Assembly: GCA_000173575.1 (NCBI GenBank)
Contig: ABYL01000073.1
Location: forward strand, 1-34,571
Direction of reading: 5' to 3'
Source: Burkholderia sp. H160
GTDB taxonomy: Bacteria; Pseudomonadota; Gammaproteobacteria; Burkholderiales; Burkholderiaceae
DNA: 34,571 nucleotides
The translations under genes and the position numbers were made by a program. The notes under the pieces were generated by a model. That model ran no database searches. It saw nothing but the letters and a program-made list of their open reading frames with translations, and was not told the origin of the DNA. How positions within the stretch are numbered: the first letter of the stretch is position 1; the number at the start of each line of letters is the position of its first letter. Positions 25,054-33,885 of the stretch are shown here, piece after piece.

Positions 25054-25517
25054 GGCGTGCTCCGTCGATGCACTGTCGGCCGCGCGCTGCGCTGCGCGTG
25101 TTGCCCTGAAACGTCGGGAATCATGAGCGGATGGTCGTCCTCGGACGGTCTGCGGATGCGTGCGCCATTCTCCCTCACGTTCCTGTCCAAGCAAATCGAT
25201 ATTGAACATATGCCCCCGGCAATCGATGACCTGAGGAACTTGGTCGCGCAGCGCGGCGGCTTATGACAGTGGAACTAAATTATTGCGAAAGATGAAATCG
25301 CAAGCTTCAACACGAGAAGGCTTCTGTACCGCCGCATTGCCCCGTCAAAGTACGCCGATCGAGCACCGATCCAACGCAGTCAGGCAATAACGATTATTTC
25401 AATTTCTAAAAGAATGTCTTCTCATCTTCGCTGTTTATGGGTGCGGGCGGGCTCGCTATCCTTCACGCGATCGATCGGAACAGATCGCGCAACCATACGC
25501 TCACGAGGACTCGTACC
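25054..25517. other. Intergenic region between divergent sigma factor and exported-peptide gene
   Basis: About 460 bp including a possible N-terminal extension of the sigma gene (to 25209). The stretch 25265-25430 is AT-rich and is the probable promoter zone for both sides. No further gene was seen. Confidence 0.4.
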
Positions 25518-25652
25518 ATGAAACGCATTTTCACCGCCCTGATCGCTTCGGCCGCCCTGTTCGCCGCTGCTTCGGGTGTCGCGCATGCGGCCGCTCCGGC
25601 TTCGACCTGCAACGGACCGGCGTCGTACTGCAACGTATTTTTCGGCAACTGA
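25518..25652 (+). CDS. Tiny exported peptide with two cysteines
   Basis: 44 residues from the ATG at 25518 (AGGA upstream). A strong signal peptide (MKRIFTALIASAALFAAASG, then VAHA) leaves a mature peptide of only 20 residues, AAPASTCNGPASYCNVFFGN, with Cys31 and Cys38 able to form a loop of six residues. A Rho-independent terminator follows 40 bp later, so this is a complete one-gene transcript. I do not recognise the family. It could be a periplasmic peptide, a signalling or bacteriocin-like peptide, or a processed fragment of a larger class. Confidence 0.65.
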   Translation: MKRIFTALIASAALFAAASGVAHAAAPASTCNGPASYCNVFFGN

Positions 25653-25687
25653 TCTGCACGTCGAAGGACACAGCAAAGCAGCAAGAG

Positions 25688-25715
25688 AAAAGGGCGCCGG
25701 CAACGGCGCCCTTTT
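25688..25715 (+). terminator. Rho-independent terminator
   Basis: GGGCGCCG (25692-25699) pairs with CGGCGCCC (25704-25711) around GCAA. A-tract 25688-25691 and T-tract 25712-25715 flank the stem. It ends the transcript of the 44-aa exported peptide. Confidence 0.85.
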
Positions 25716-25793
25716 CGCATTCAGCGCGGATGGAAGTATCGAGCTGCGTCAGGCGGCCCTTCTATCCACAGCCGATCGGTAACCCACAAACCC

Positions 25794-26009
25794 CTACCGA
25801 TCCCGCGCCTTCCCCCCGCCATCGAGCCCGGCGCCCGTGCGCCACACCTGCTTGCCTCGCTCCGACAACTCGCCGCAGCTATGCGTGGCATCGGCTTCAA
25901 CGCCATTGACGGCCATCTCGCCGCCCGCCGGCTCCTGCGCGCGCTGCCTGGCTTTCTTGCGCGCGGCGACCGCTTCGTCGTGGGATTTTCCTGCGTAGTC
26001 GAGACTCAC
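25794..26009 (-). CDS. Small hypothetical protein
   Basis: 71 residues from a GTG at 26009 with GGAGG eight bases upstream, clearly better than the upstream ATG at 26099. The N-terminal half is charged and helical (SLDYAGKSHDEAVAARKKARQR). The rest (MAVNGVEADATHSCGELSERG) ends in a Gly-rich basic tail. There is no signal peptide and no known family. It is divergent from the FMN reductase gene and shares the DnaA-box region upstream. Confidence 0.55.
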   Translation of the reverse strand: MSLDYAGKSHDEAVAARKKARQRAQEPAGGEMAVNGVEADATHSCGELSERGKQVWRTGAGLDGGGKARDR

Positions 26010-26099
26010 GATTTGGTCCTCCAGAATGTCAATTCTGTCCCATTGCCTCAAATCGGCCTTGCCCGAAGGCATGCTTGATTGGCAAGGCGAAAGTTCCAC

Positions 26100-26160
26100 T
26101 TATCCACAAGGTTATTCAGCGAATCTGTGGACAACTTTTCAGCCTGCGAAGTTGTCCACC
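26100..26160. promoter_or_regulatory. Cluster of DnaA-box-like sites
   Basis: TTATCCACA (26100-26108, consensus), TGTGGACAA (26126-26134, the reverse form of TTGTCCACA) and TTGTCCACC (26152-26160, one mismatch in the last base) lie within 61 bp at 26-bp steps. CTATCCACA at 25766 is a fourth, weaker site. They sit 150 bp before the FMN reductase gene. Confidence 0.6.
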
Positions 26161-26309
26161 GACGGGGCCCGCAAGAACCCGTCCCGATCCGCTATCGCCC
26201 TGCCAAATCCGCCAGATCCGCCAGGGCCTGGGCGTTTCTCCCGACTTTTGCCTATGATGGACAGGCCGTACCCCTTGCGCGTCGAGCGCGTTACCTGAGG
26301 AAGCGATCC

Positions 26310-26864
26310 ATGGCCTATCACATTGCAGTGGTCGTCGGCAGCCTGCGGCGGGACTCGTTCAATCGCCAACTGGCTCAGGCGGTAATTTCCCTCGCTCCAT
26401 CCGATTTCACCTTCGAATACATCGATATCAGCTCCTTGCCGCTGTACTCCCAGGAGTACGACGCCGACTATCCCGAAGCCGGCAAAAAGCTCAAGGAGCG
26501 TGTGCAAGCCGCGAACGGCCTGCTGTTCGTGACGCCGGAATACAACCGCTCGATCCCGGGCGTGCTGAAAAACGCGATCGACTGGGGCTCGCGGCCGTGG
26601 GGCACGAACTCCTGGGCCAACAAGCCCGGCGCTGTGATCGGCATCTCGCTCGGCGCAACCGGCACGGCGCTCGCGCAGCAGCATCTACGCAACGTGCTGG
26701 CCTATCTCGACGTCGCGACCATGGGACAGCCCGAGGTCTTCATCAAGCACGATGCGTCGGTCATTAACGAAAAAGGCGAGATCGTCAACGACGGCACGCG
26801 CAAGTTCCTGCAGACGTTCATGGACCGCTACGTTGAATGGGTCAAGCGGTATGCCGCGGTGTAG
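26310..26864 (+). CDS. NADPH-dependent FMN reductase
   Basis: 184 residues. GAGGAAG precedes the ATG. The fold is flavodoxin-like: AVVVGSLRRDSFNRQLA near residue 5 binds FMN phosphate, and TPEYNRSIPGVLKNAIDW near 75 is the signature of the ChrR/YieF/ArsH quinone and azo reductase family. SLGATGTALAQQHLRNVL follows. It reduces flavins, quinones or chromate with NAD(P)H in the cytosol; the substrate is not defined by sequence. It is monocistronic, with the DnaA-box cluster in its upstream region. Confidence 0.92.
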   Translation: MAYHIAVVVGSLRRDSFNRQLAQAVISLAPSDFTFEYIDISSLPLYSQEYDADYPEAGKKLKERVQAANGLLFVTPEYNRSIPGVLKNAIDWGSRPWGTNSWANKPGAVIGISLGATGTALAQQHLRNVLAYLDVATMGQPEVFIKHDASVINEKGEIVNDGTRKFLQTFMDRYVEWVKRYAAV

Positions 26865-26909
26865 CGGAACCTGGCGCGGTTGACGCCCATCGGACCGGCC
26901 GCATCGCGC

Positions 26910-27782
26910 CTACACGTGGTGATGCCCGGTCACCCGCTCCCATCCATGACGCACCGCGAGCTTGAAGCGCTCCCACGTGGTGTCCTCCGGCGAGGTGGTT
27001 TCCCAGTAGCGCCGTGCTTCGGGCTCGATGTCTTCCCACGGACGATCGCGGAATCGCGCGTCGCGGCCGATCTCGGTGCCATAGAGATAGGCGGGCATGT
27101 AGTCTTCGTAGGGCGCGTCCGCAGCCGCGTACTGCTCGTCGTAGTGCGCGCGGAAGTCTTCTTCGTACTCCAGATATTCGTTCGGCATTTGGGCGCCGGG
27201 ACCGGTGCCCGGCTGTCCGCCTTCGGGGACGATGTCTGACGGCTGCATCACCGCGCCCGCGGCACCAGCGCCCCCGGTTGTCGCAGTGGTGTCCCGCATC
27301 CCCGGCGTCGCGCCCGCCTCGGTCGTCACGCTCGACGTGCGGGGGGTACCCGGCATCACCGCGCCGATCCCCAGTTCGTCGAGTACAGAGTGATCACGGC
27401 CGGTGGCGGCCCGTGTGTGCGGCTCGGGCGGACGGTCGCCGATATCGGTTGCGCCGAGTCGCACGAGCGTAGCGCGCGCGAGCTCCGCATGCGATTCGCT
27501 CGCCGCGTGCACGCACACGAGCACCGCGCCGCGCCGCATCGCTTCCGCATAGCGCGCGGTGTCCGACGGGCTCGGGCCGGTCGAGAACAGGCTGGCGAGA
27601 AAGCGCTCGATACTCGCGAGCACACCCGCATTGGCGACTTCGCTGGTGGCCGAGCCGACCGAAGGTCCGGTGTTCGCCTGCAACTCGATCCTCTCGCGCG
27701 CAAAACCGGTTCGCACGAGCGTGTCGCGGGCGGCTTCAGCCTGCATGTAGGTGTCGAATAAACCAATCACGGTATGTTGCAT
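26910..27782 (-). CDS. Stress-type protein with N-terminal YflT-like domain
   Basis: 290 residues from the ATG at 27782 (GGGAGA upstream). The N-terminal part MQHTVIGLFDTYMQAEAARD, then LVRTGFARERIEL, resembles the general stress protein 17M/YflT domain (about 1-110). A Gly/Thr/Pro-rich linker follows (about 150-200). The C-terminal module has DAPYEDYMPAYLYGTEIGRD, RPWEDIEPEARRYWE and TWERFKLAVRHGWERVTG, a helical pattern repeatedly seen fused to this N-terminal domain in beta-proteobacteria. The role is probably in general stress response; no enzyme activity is evident. Confidence 0.75.
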   Translation of the reverse strand: MQHTVIGLFDTYMQAEAARDTLVRTGFARERIELQANTGPSVGSATSEVANAGVLASIERFLASLFSTGPSPSDTARYAEAMRRGAVLVCVHAASESHAELARATLVRLGATDIGDRPPEPHTRAATGRDHSVLDELGIGAVMPGTPRTSSVTTEAGATPGMRDTTATTGGAGAAGAVMQPSDIVPEGGQPGTGPGAQMPNEYLEYEEDFRAHYDEQYAAADAPYEDYMPAYLYGTEIGRDARFRDRPWEDIEPEARRYWETTSPEDTTWERFKLAVRHGWERVTGHHHV

Positions 27783-28027
27783 GGTTGTCTCCCGGCATGT
27801 TCTGCTGGAACGGGCGGCGCAAGAGGCGCCGTCGCCCTTGCCGTATTTCGACATGCAACGTTCATGCCCCCGCACCATCGCGCGCCGGCGCTGCAACCTC
27901 TGCGCGGCCGCGACGCCCGTTGCATTGCGCATGACGCGGGCTTGCGATGCAAAAAAGCGTGACGTGTGGCCGCCGCGTTTTTACAAAGTCTGGTAAATGA
28001 CGCCTGGATATCGACGAGCGATCGATC

Positions 28028-30322
28028 TCAGGTGTCGGCCGGATGCGTGGCCGCATCGGTGCCCGCTTGCGCGGCGTTGTGCTGGATCGTTTCGAGCAGC
28101 TTTTCGAGCAGGCCGATATCGAACGGCTTGGAGAGCACGCGCACGTTCACGTGCCGCGCGCGGTCCAGCTCCTCGGCATAGCCGGTCACGAGAATGACGG
28201 GAAGCTGCGTGTCGAACGCGAGCACCGCTTCGGCCAGATCGATGCCGTTCATCTTGCCGGGCATGTGAATGTCCGACAGCACCAGATCGAACGGCAGCGG
28301 CTCGCCGGTGCTCGCGCGCTTCGCGCAGGCGTCGTCGAGCAGGCGCAGCGCCGTGTCGGCATTGAACACGCAGGTGACCTGGTGGCCCATCATCTGCAGC
28401 AGCGCCTCGGTGCCGGCGGCGACTTCTTCGTTGTCCTCGACGAGCAGCACGCGCAGGCCCTGCGGCGCGCCGCTTTCGGGCGCGAGCGCTTCGGCCGGTC
28501 GGGCAGTCTGCGGCTCGGTCGACGCGCGCGGCAGATAGAGCCGCACCGAGGTGCCCGCGCCGATCGCGCTGTCGATCGCCGCGAGGCCGCCCGAGCTCTC
28601 GCAGAACGCAAACACCTGCGGCAGCCCGAGGCCCGTGCCCATGCCTTTGGGCTTGGTCGTGAAGAGCGGCTCGAACGCGCGCGCGAGCACATCGGGCGCC
28701 ATGCCGCCGCCAGTGTCTTCGAGCGACAGTTGCACGAATTCGCCGGTGAGCGGAAAGCCGTCCTCGTGACGGAACATGACGTTGCTCGCGCGCACGGTGA
28801 AGCGCCCGCCGTTGCCCATCGCATCGCGCGCATTGACCGCGACGTTGATGAGCGCCAGTTCGAGTTCGGCGACGTCGACGCGCACGGGCCACGTCTCGAC
28901 GCCGCTGTCGATCACGAGCGACACCTTCGCGCCGAGCGACGCACGCAGCAGCTCGCGGCACGACGGCAGCCAGCGTTCGAGCGACAGCGTCTCGGTGCGC
29001 AGCGGCTGCTTGCGCGCGACGCCGAGCAGCTGCCGCGTCAGCGACTGGCCGCTCTTCAACGCGCGCTCCATCGCGGCCAGTTCGCGCTCCAGCCCGCCGA
29101 CGCCGCGCCGCCGCACGATCTGCACGTTGGCCGACAGGATCATCAGCAGGTTGTTGAAGTCGTGCGCGACGCTGCCGACCAGCGTGCCGAGCGCTTCCAT
29201 CTTGCGCGACTGGCGGTATGCGGATTCGACCGAGCGGCGCATCGACGCCTCGGCCTGCCAGCGCTCCCACGCTTCCTCTTCGGCGCCGAGGCGGCGCAGC
29301 GACAGCCAGATCACGCACCACAGCGCGATCGACGGCGTGAACATCGACAGGATCAGAACGCTCAGATGTTTGTACCAGCCGGCCCAGATGGCCGACGTCC
29401 GATAGCCGCACAGCACGTAGACCGGATACGAGCCGACGTGCCGGAACGCCACGATCACGTTGCCGCCGGCGAAGCTCGAGCGCATCCGTACGACACCCGA
29501 GCGCTGTCCCTGTCTGACTGCTTCGCCAAACGGCGAGTCGGCTGAGAGCGCGGTCGGCTCGCGCGGGCCGCGCGGGAAATGCGCGAGCACGGCGCCGTCG
29601 GTGCGCACGAGGCTCATGATGATCGGCGTGTCGTCGCTGTTGCCGAGCAGCTCGCGATAAAACGCGTCGAAATAGCTGGGCCGCAGCGCAATCGACACGA
29701 CACCCGCGAACGAGCCATTGGGCGCCTGGCGCTCGACGCCCATGTTGAACACCTGCTCGCCGCTCACGTGCCCGGTCATCACTTTCGACACGTGTTCGAG
29801 TTCGTTGCCGGTGCGGATGCCGACGAAGTCGTCGCGCTGGCCGACCGAGATCACCGGCGACGGATAGAGGCGGCTGCTCGCCAGCAGCGCACCCTCCTCG
29901 CCATAGATCGACACCGAGGCCACCTGCGGATAGCCGCCGCCCATCGTGCGCAGCTTGTCGTGAATCGTGTGCTCGCGCGCGCGGATGCCGTCGTCGTCGA
30001 GGCCCGCGGTCAGATCGACGATGCGCGAGTTCAGCGTCTCGTTCATGTCGAACACCTTCAACGCGTGTTCTTCGGCAACGCGCACCGTGCGTAGCGTCAG
30101 ATCGGTCGCGTCGGCCTCGCGCGAGCGCAAATCGGACAATGCCATCGCCGCGACGTAGACGAACGGCAGTACGATCGCCGCGACCAGCAGCGCGATCAGC
30201 GTGATGCGTCGTACCTGGAAATTCTGTTCCGGCACGGCAGGAAACGACGCGTCGTCCTGCTCGCGGGCAGAACGACGCGAAAGGCGGCCCGCACGTGCGG
30301 AGTCGACCCGGTCTGAAGTCAT
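28028..30322 (-). CDS. Hybrid sensor histidine kinase with receiver domain
   Basis: 764 residues from the ATG at 30322 (weak ribosome site; an in-frame ATG at 30385 is possible). A membrane helix at about 41-62 and another at about 322-343 enclose a periplasmic Cache-like sensor (about 65-320). The kinase core follows, with H-box VGSVAHDFNNLLMILSANVQ (His387), N-box LINVAVNARDAM, G1 DTGGGM and G2 GMGTGLGL. A C-terminal receiver domain with phospho-acceptor Asp684 (LVLSDIHMPG) and Lys in SKPF is present. The NtrB-like HDFNNLL kinase with its own receiver suggests an internal phosphorelay. It is divergent from the response regulator/CheC/GGDEF operon, which it may feed. Confidence 0.92.
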   Translation of the reverse strand: MTSDRVDSARAGRLSRRSAREQDDASFPAVPEQNFQVRRITLIALLVAAIVLPFVYVAAMALSDLRSREADATDLTLRTVRVAEEHALKVFDMNETLNSRIVDLTAGLDDDGIRAREHTIHDKLRTMGGGYPQVASVSIYGEEGALLASSRLYPSPVISVGQRDDFVGIRTGNELEHVSKVMTGHVSGEQVFNMGVERQAPNGSFAGVVSIALRPSYFDAFYRELLGNSDDTPIIMSLVRTDGAVLAHFPRGPREPTALSADSPFGEAVRQGQRSGVVRMRSSFAGGNVIVAFRHVGSYPVYVLCGYRTSAIWAGWYKHLSVLILSMFTPSIALWCVIWLSLRRLGAEEEAWERWQAEASMRRSVESAYRQSRKMEALGTLVGSVAHDFNNLLMILSANVQIVRRRGVGGLERELAAMERALKSGQSLTRQLLGVARKQPLRTETLSLERWLPSCRELLRASLGAKVSLVIDSGVETWPVRVDVAELELALINVAVNARDAMGNGGRFTVRASNVMFRHEDGFPLTGEFVQLSLEDTGGGMAPDVLARAFEPLFTTKPKGMGTGLGLPQVFAFCESSGGLAAIDSAIGAGTSVRLYLPRASTEPQTARPAEALAPESGAPQGLRVLLVEDNEEVAAGTEALLQMMGHQVTCVFNADTALRLLDDACAKRASTGEPLPFDLVLSDIHMPGKMNGIDLAEAVLAFDTQLPVILVTGYAEELDRARHVNVRVLSKPFDIGLLEKLLETIQHNAAQAGTDAATHPADT

Positions 30323-30862
30323 TGTCGTTGATGGGAAAAGTCGTTCGAAACTGGCAGCCCCGTATCGGGCCGTTGCCGGCACCATGCCGCCTTCAGAACA
30401 AGCATAGACGCCGCGCGGAAAAATTTGCCGCAAAGCGTGGGGGAAGGGCAATCGCCGCGCCGGCCGTTCTTTAAAAGCGGCGTTAAAACAGCGACGAATC
30501 GGGAAGCGCAAACGTACACAAAAGTATAAACATAAAAGGGTGTCGGTTCAGGCGAGAAAATCATTTCTGAAATACGCGAAATCTGGAAACATATCGTTAT
30601 CGGCGGCAATCCTGACGAGTTGCCTTTACGCGAATTTGCTTCGACAATCCTCGCTACGATAAAAAGGCCGCCGCCACGTCCGGGGGCCGGATCGTCAAGG
30701 TCGGCCAAACGCGGCCTGCTGCACTCGCACCCCTCTCGCCGAAGGCAACTGCAATCCGATAGGCGCCACTGTACCTGGTCGCGCGGCGGCCGGCATGACG
30801 CCAGGACGAACGAACTGACTCCTTTACCCTACACCTGCCTAAACCGCCGACCCGCCGTTGCC
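30323..30862. other. Intergenic region between divergent signalling units
   Basis: About 540 bp with AT-rich patches around 30470-30545 and a -10-like GATAAA near 30656. Promoters for both the histidine kinase and the response regulator operon must lie here. I see no gene. Confidence 0.4.
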
Positions 30863-31228
30863 ATGCTGCCCATTGTGATCGCCGACGATTCGCTGCTCGC
30901 CCGCAAGTTGCTCACGAAGGCTTTGCCGCCGGACTGGGCCGTTGACGTGTCCTACGCGGCAAACGGGCGCGAGGCGCTCGCGCTGTACCGCGCGGGCAAG
31001 GCGTCGGTGATGTTCCTCGACCTGACGATGCCGGACATGACCGGCTACCAGGTTCTCGAAGCGCTGCAGCACGAGGACCTCAATACTTTCGTGATCGTCG
31101 TTTCCGCCGACGTGCAGCCACTAGCCCAGACGCGCGTGCGTGAGCTCGGCGCGATCGCGTTCATCGCCAAGCCGGTGACGTCCGAGGCGCTCCTGCCCAT
31201 CCTCAAGGAGTACGGCTTGTATGACTGA
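30863..31228 (+). CDS. Single-domain response regulator (CheY-like)
   Basis: 121 residues covering one receiver domain only: acidic pair Asp8/Asp9 (IVIADDSLL), phospho-acceptor Asp53 (MFLDLTMPDM), Ser81 and Lys103 (IAKPV). No output domain is present, so it acts by protein contact. Its stop overlaps the start of the CheC-like gene by 8 bp, and CheC-family proteins dephosphorylate CheY. It is therefore probably the substrate of that phosphatase. Phosphoryl groups may come from the divergent hybrid kinase. Confidence 0.93.
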   Translation: MLPIVIADDSLLARKLLTKALPPDWAVDVSYAANGREALALYRAGKASVMFLDLTMPDMTGYQVLEALQHEDLNTFVIVVSADVQPLAQTRVRELGAIAFIAKPVTSEALLPILKEYGLYD

Positions 31229-31844
31229 GCCCGGCTTCACCGAAGACCAGCGCGACGCGCTGCAGGAAATCGCCAACCTCGCGATGGGTCAGGCCGCGAC
31301 GCGGCTCGCGCGACTGCTCGATTCGTTCATCGAACTATCGGTGCCGCGCGTGAAGATGGTCGCGGTGAGCGACGCTGCGCGCACGCTGCGCGAGATGACC
31401 CACATCGACGACACGGTCAGCGCGGTGCGTCAGGGCTTTCGCTCGGACATCAAGGGCGAGGTGCTGGTGATCTGTCGCAGCGACAGCATCGCGCAGCTGT
31501 GCTCGCTCGTCGACGATCCGTACGCGCGCTCGACCTACGAGGCGATCGGCGAGCGGGAGCTGATGCTCGACGTCGCGAATCTGCTGTCCGGCGCATGCGT
31601 GTCGTCGGTCCTCGACCAGCTTGGCCGCACGCCGGTGTTTTCCGCGCCGGGTCTGCTCGGCGAGGCGCTGACGCTCGACGAAGTGTTCCAGCCAGACGTA
31701 CTGCAATGGCAGCTGGCGCTGCTCGTCGAAGTGAATTTCGCGCTCGAACATCAGAGCTTTCGCGCCCATTTGGTGATGCTGATGGCCGAAGACTCGATCC
31801 GTCATTTGAATCAGGCGCTCGACGCGCTGCTGTCCAGTTTATGA
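31221..31844 (+). CDS. CheC-family phosphatase-like protein
   Basis: 207 residues. Two copies of the CheC/CheX/FliY motif (D/S-x3-E-x2-N-x3-G) are visible: DALQEIANLAMG (Asp12, Glu16, Asn19) and ERELMLDVANLLSG, with Asp117 in place of Glu and Asn120. These proteins remove phosphate from receiver domains. The gene overlaps the response regulator start at one end and shares an ATGA with the GGDEF gene at the other, so the three are translationally coupled. A chemotaxis-like signalling module outside a flagellar cluster is the likely setting. Confidence 0.88.
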   Translation: MTEPGFTEDQRDALQEIANLAMGQAATRLARLLDSFIELSVPRVKMVAVSDAARTLREMTHIDDTVSAVRQGFRSDIKGEVLVICRSDSIAQLCSLVDDPYARSTYEAIGERELMLDVANLLSGACVSSVLDQLGRTPVFSAPGLLGEALTLDEVFQPDVLQWQLALLVEVNFALEHQSFRAHLVMLMAEDSIRHLNQALDALLSSL

Positions 31845-32791
31845 ATGTATCCGTTGAATCCTTGAGCGACCTCGTGCTCGAGCGGGTCGGTTTTGGCATC
31901 TTCGTGCTCGACCGAGACCTGAATGTGCTGATGTGGAATCGCTTCATGCAGGACCATAGCGGCCTGTCGGCGGAGCAGGTGGTCGACCACTCGATCTTCC
32001 AGAACTTTCCGGAACTGCCGCGCGTATGGCTGACGCGCAAGATCGAAAGCGTATTCCAGCTCGGCACCTTCGCGTTCAGCTCGTGGGAGCAACGCCCTTA
32101 TCTGTTCAAATTCGATCACGACCGGCCGATCACCGGCGGGGTCGACTTCATGCAGCAGGACTGCACCTTCATGCCGCTGATGCGCGGGCGTGAAGTGGTC
32201 GCCGTGTGCGTGACCATTTCCGACGTCACGCATGTGAGCATCGTGCAGCGCGAACGCGAAGAGGCGGTTGCGAAGCTGCAGGAGTACGCGAATCGCGACG
32301 GACTGACCGGCATCGCGAACCGGCGCTTTTTCGAAGCGCGGCTGCGCGACGAGTTCACGCGCTGGCAGCGCTATGGCGGTGACATGTCGATGCTGCTTTT
32401 CGACCTCGATCACTTCAAGAAGATCAACGACCAGTTCGGCCACGGCGTCGGCGATACGGTGCTGCGCGTGATGGCGCAGCGTGTCGCCGGCGTGGTGCGC
32501 GCGCAGGATACGTTCGGGCGCTTCGGCGGCGAGGAGTTCGCGCTGCTGCTGCCGTGCACGCCGCTCGACGACGCGATGCTCGTGGCGGAGAAAATTCGTT
32601 GCGTGATCGAGGAAACGCCGGTCGAACTGATCGGCACCAGCGTGCCGGTCACGGCGAGCCTGGGCGGCGCGGCGGCACGTGATGGCGTGCCCGCCTACGA
32701 CGTGCTGATCAACGAAGCCGACGCGGCGCTGTATCGCGCAAAACGCCAGGGCCGCAACTGCGCGGTCGCGTTCCGGCTCGCGGGGAGCTGA
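31841..32791 (+). CDS. PAS-GGDEF diguanylate cyclase
   Basis: 316 residues; its ATG overlaps the CheC-like stop (ATGA). A PAS-like sensor domain (about 5-130) starts LVLERVGFGIFVLDRDLNVL, and a short coiled linker follows. The GGDEF domain (about 150-312) has the catalytic motif FGGEEF (229-233) and the allosteric I-site RAQD (220-223) exactly five residues upstream. It should make cyclic di-GMP from two GTP in the cytosol with product inhibition. As the last gene of the operon, it is probably controlled by the receiver and CheC-like partner. Confidence 0.93.
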   Translation: MNVSVESLSDLVLERVGFGIFVLDRDLNVLMWNRFMQDHSGLSAEQVVDHSIFQNFPELPRVWLTRKIESVFQLGTFAFSSWEQRPYLFKFDHDRPITGGVDFMQQDCTFMPLMRGREVVAVCVTISDVTHVSIVQREREEAVAKLQEYANRDGLTGIANRRFFEARLRDEFTRWQRYGGDMSMLLFDLDHFKKINDQFGHGVGDTVLRVMAQRVAGVVRAQDTFGRFGGEEFALLLPCTPLDDAMLVAEKIRCVIEETPVELIGTSVPVTASLGGAAARDGVPAYDVLINEADAALYRAKRQGRNCAVAFRLAGS

Positions 32792-32895
32792 TTCGCTGGC
32801 GAGGGCGGCGTGGCTCCAACCCCGCCGCGGCGCGCCCGACGGCCTTCCCTTCCGTCCCCCTATTGGCCGGAGAATCTGCGGTCACCGGCAAAGAT

Positions 32896-32904
32896 TGCTA
32901 TACT
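32896..32904 (+). promoter_or_regulatory. Extended -10 promoter element before hpnD
   Basis: TGCTATACT holds a -10 hexamer TATACT with the upstream TG dinucleotide. The -35 region is poor, as is common with extended -10 promoters. It lies about 130 bp before the hpnD start. Confidence 0.4.
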
Positions 32905-33032
32905 TTTCGCCGTTTCCGGCCGCCTGGCCGGATGTTTCGCGCGTGTCCGCGCGCGCGGGCTCATTGCCCTGCGGGTCGGCTTAAAAAACTTCTTTGAACG
33001 CCTTTCAGCGGGCGCCTCCAGCGGAGATCGTC

Positions 33033-33881
33033 TTGGCTGTTTCCAATCTTGTCGTGGACGATACTGAAATCGACGCCGCTGCCGCCACGTCCGGCAGCTC
33101 GTTCTATCTCGCGATGCGCATCCTGCCGGCGGTGCAGCGCGATGCGATGTATCAGGTTTACGCCTTCTGCCGCGCCGTCGACGACATCGCCGACAGCGAC
33201 CTGCCGCGTGCCGAACGCGCGGCCGGGCTCGAGCAATGGCGTGCCGACATCGACGCGTGCTATGCCGGCCAGCCGCGCGCGTCGCTGCGCGCGCTGACTC
33301 GACACATTCACACGTTTCACCTGCAACGCGAGGATTTTCACGCGATGATCGACGGCATGGCGATGGACGCCGCCGCCGACATCTGCGCGCCCGACGACGC
33401 CACGCTCGACCTCTATTGCGACCGCGTCGCGAGTGCGGCCGGCCGTCTGTCGGTGAGGATATTCGGGATGCGCGACGAGCCGGGCCGGCTGCTCGCGCAC
33501 CATCTCGGCCGCGCGCTGCAACTGACCAACATCCTGCGCGATATCGACGAAGACGCCGGTATCGACCGCTGTTATCTGCCGCGCGAGCTGCTCGCGCGTG
33601 AAGGCATCGCGGTGGCGAACCCGCGGGAGATCGCCGACGATCCGTCGCTGCCGCGCGTGTGCGCGACCCTCGCCGAGCGCGCGAAGCAGCACTTTGCCGA
33701 GTCCGACGCGATCATGGATCGCGAGCCGCGCGGCCACGTGCGCGCGCCGCGCATCATGTCGGGCGTCTATCGCGTGCTGCTCGAACGCACGCTGGAGCGC
33801 GGCTTCGACGTTCCGCGCACGAAGGTCAGCAAGCCGAAGCTGCGCCTGCTGTGGATCGTCGCGCGTTACGCGCTTTTCTGA
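33033..33881 (+). CDS. hpnD: Presqualene diphosphate synthase HpnD
   Basis: 282 residues from a TTG at 33033, chosen because GGAG lies seven bases upstream. A more distal TTG at 32994 has no ribosome site. It is an all-helical squalene/phytoene synthase fold. The first Asp-rich motif DDIAD (residues 50-54) and the second, NILRDIDED (about 167-174), bind the diphosphates of two farnesyl groups. The C-terminal VRAPRIMSGVYRVLLERTLERGF pattern is typical of HpnD. It makes presqualene diphosphate for hopanoid synthesis at the membrane. It is followed 4 bp later by hpnE. Confidence 0.94.
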   Translation: MAVSNLVVDDTEIDAAAATSGSSFYLAMRILPAVQRDAMYQVYAFCRAVDDIADSDLPRAERAAGLEQWRADIDACYAGQPRASLRALTRHIHTFHLQREDFHAMIDGMAMDAAADICAPDDATLDLYCDRVASAAGRLSVRIFGMRDEPGRLLAHHLGRALQLTNILRDIDEDAGIDRCYLPRELLAREGIAVANPREIADDPSLPRVCATLAERAKQHFAESDAIMDREPRGHVRAPRIMSGVYRVLLERTLERGFDVPRTKVSKPKLRLLWIVARYALF

Positions 33882-33885
33882 ACTG

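Noticed and set aside
24253-26160. A CRISPR-like or phage structure in the region of short repeats and DnaA boxes
   Set aside because: No regularly spaced repeats with unique spacers and no cas, integrase or phage structural genes were seen.
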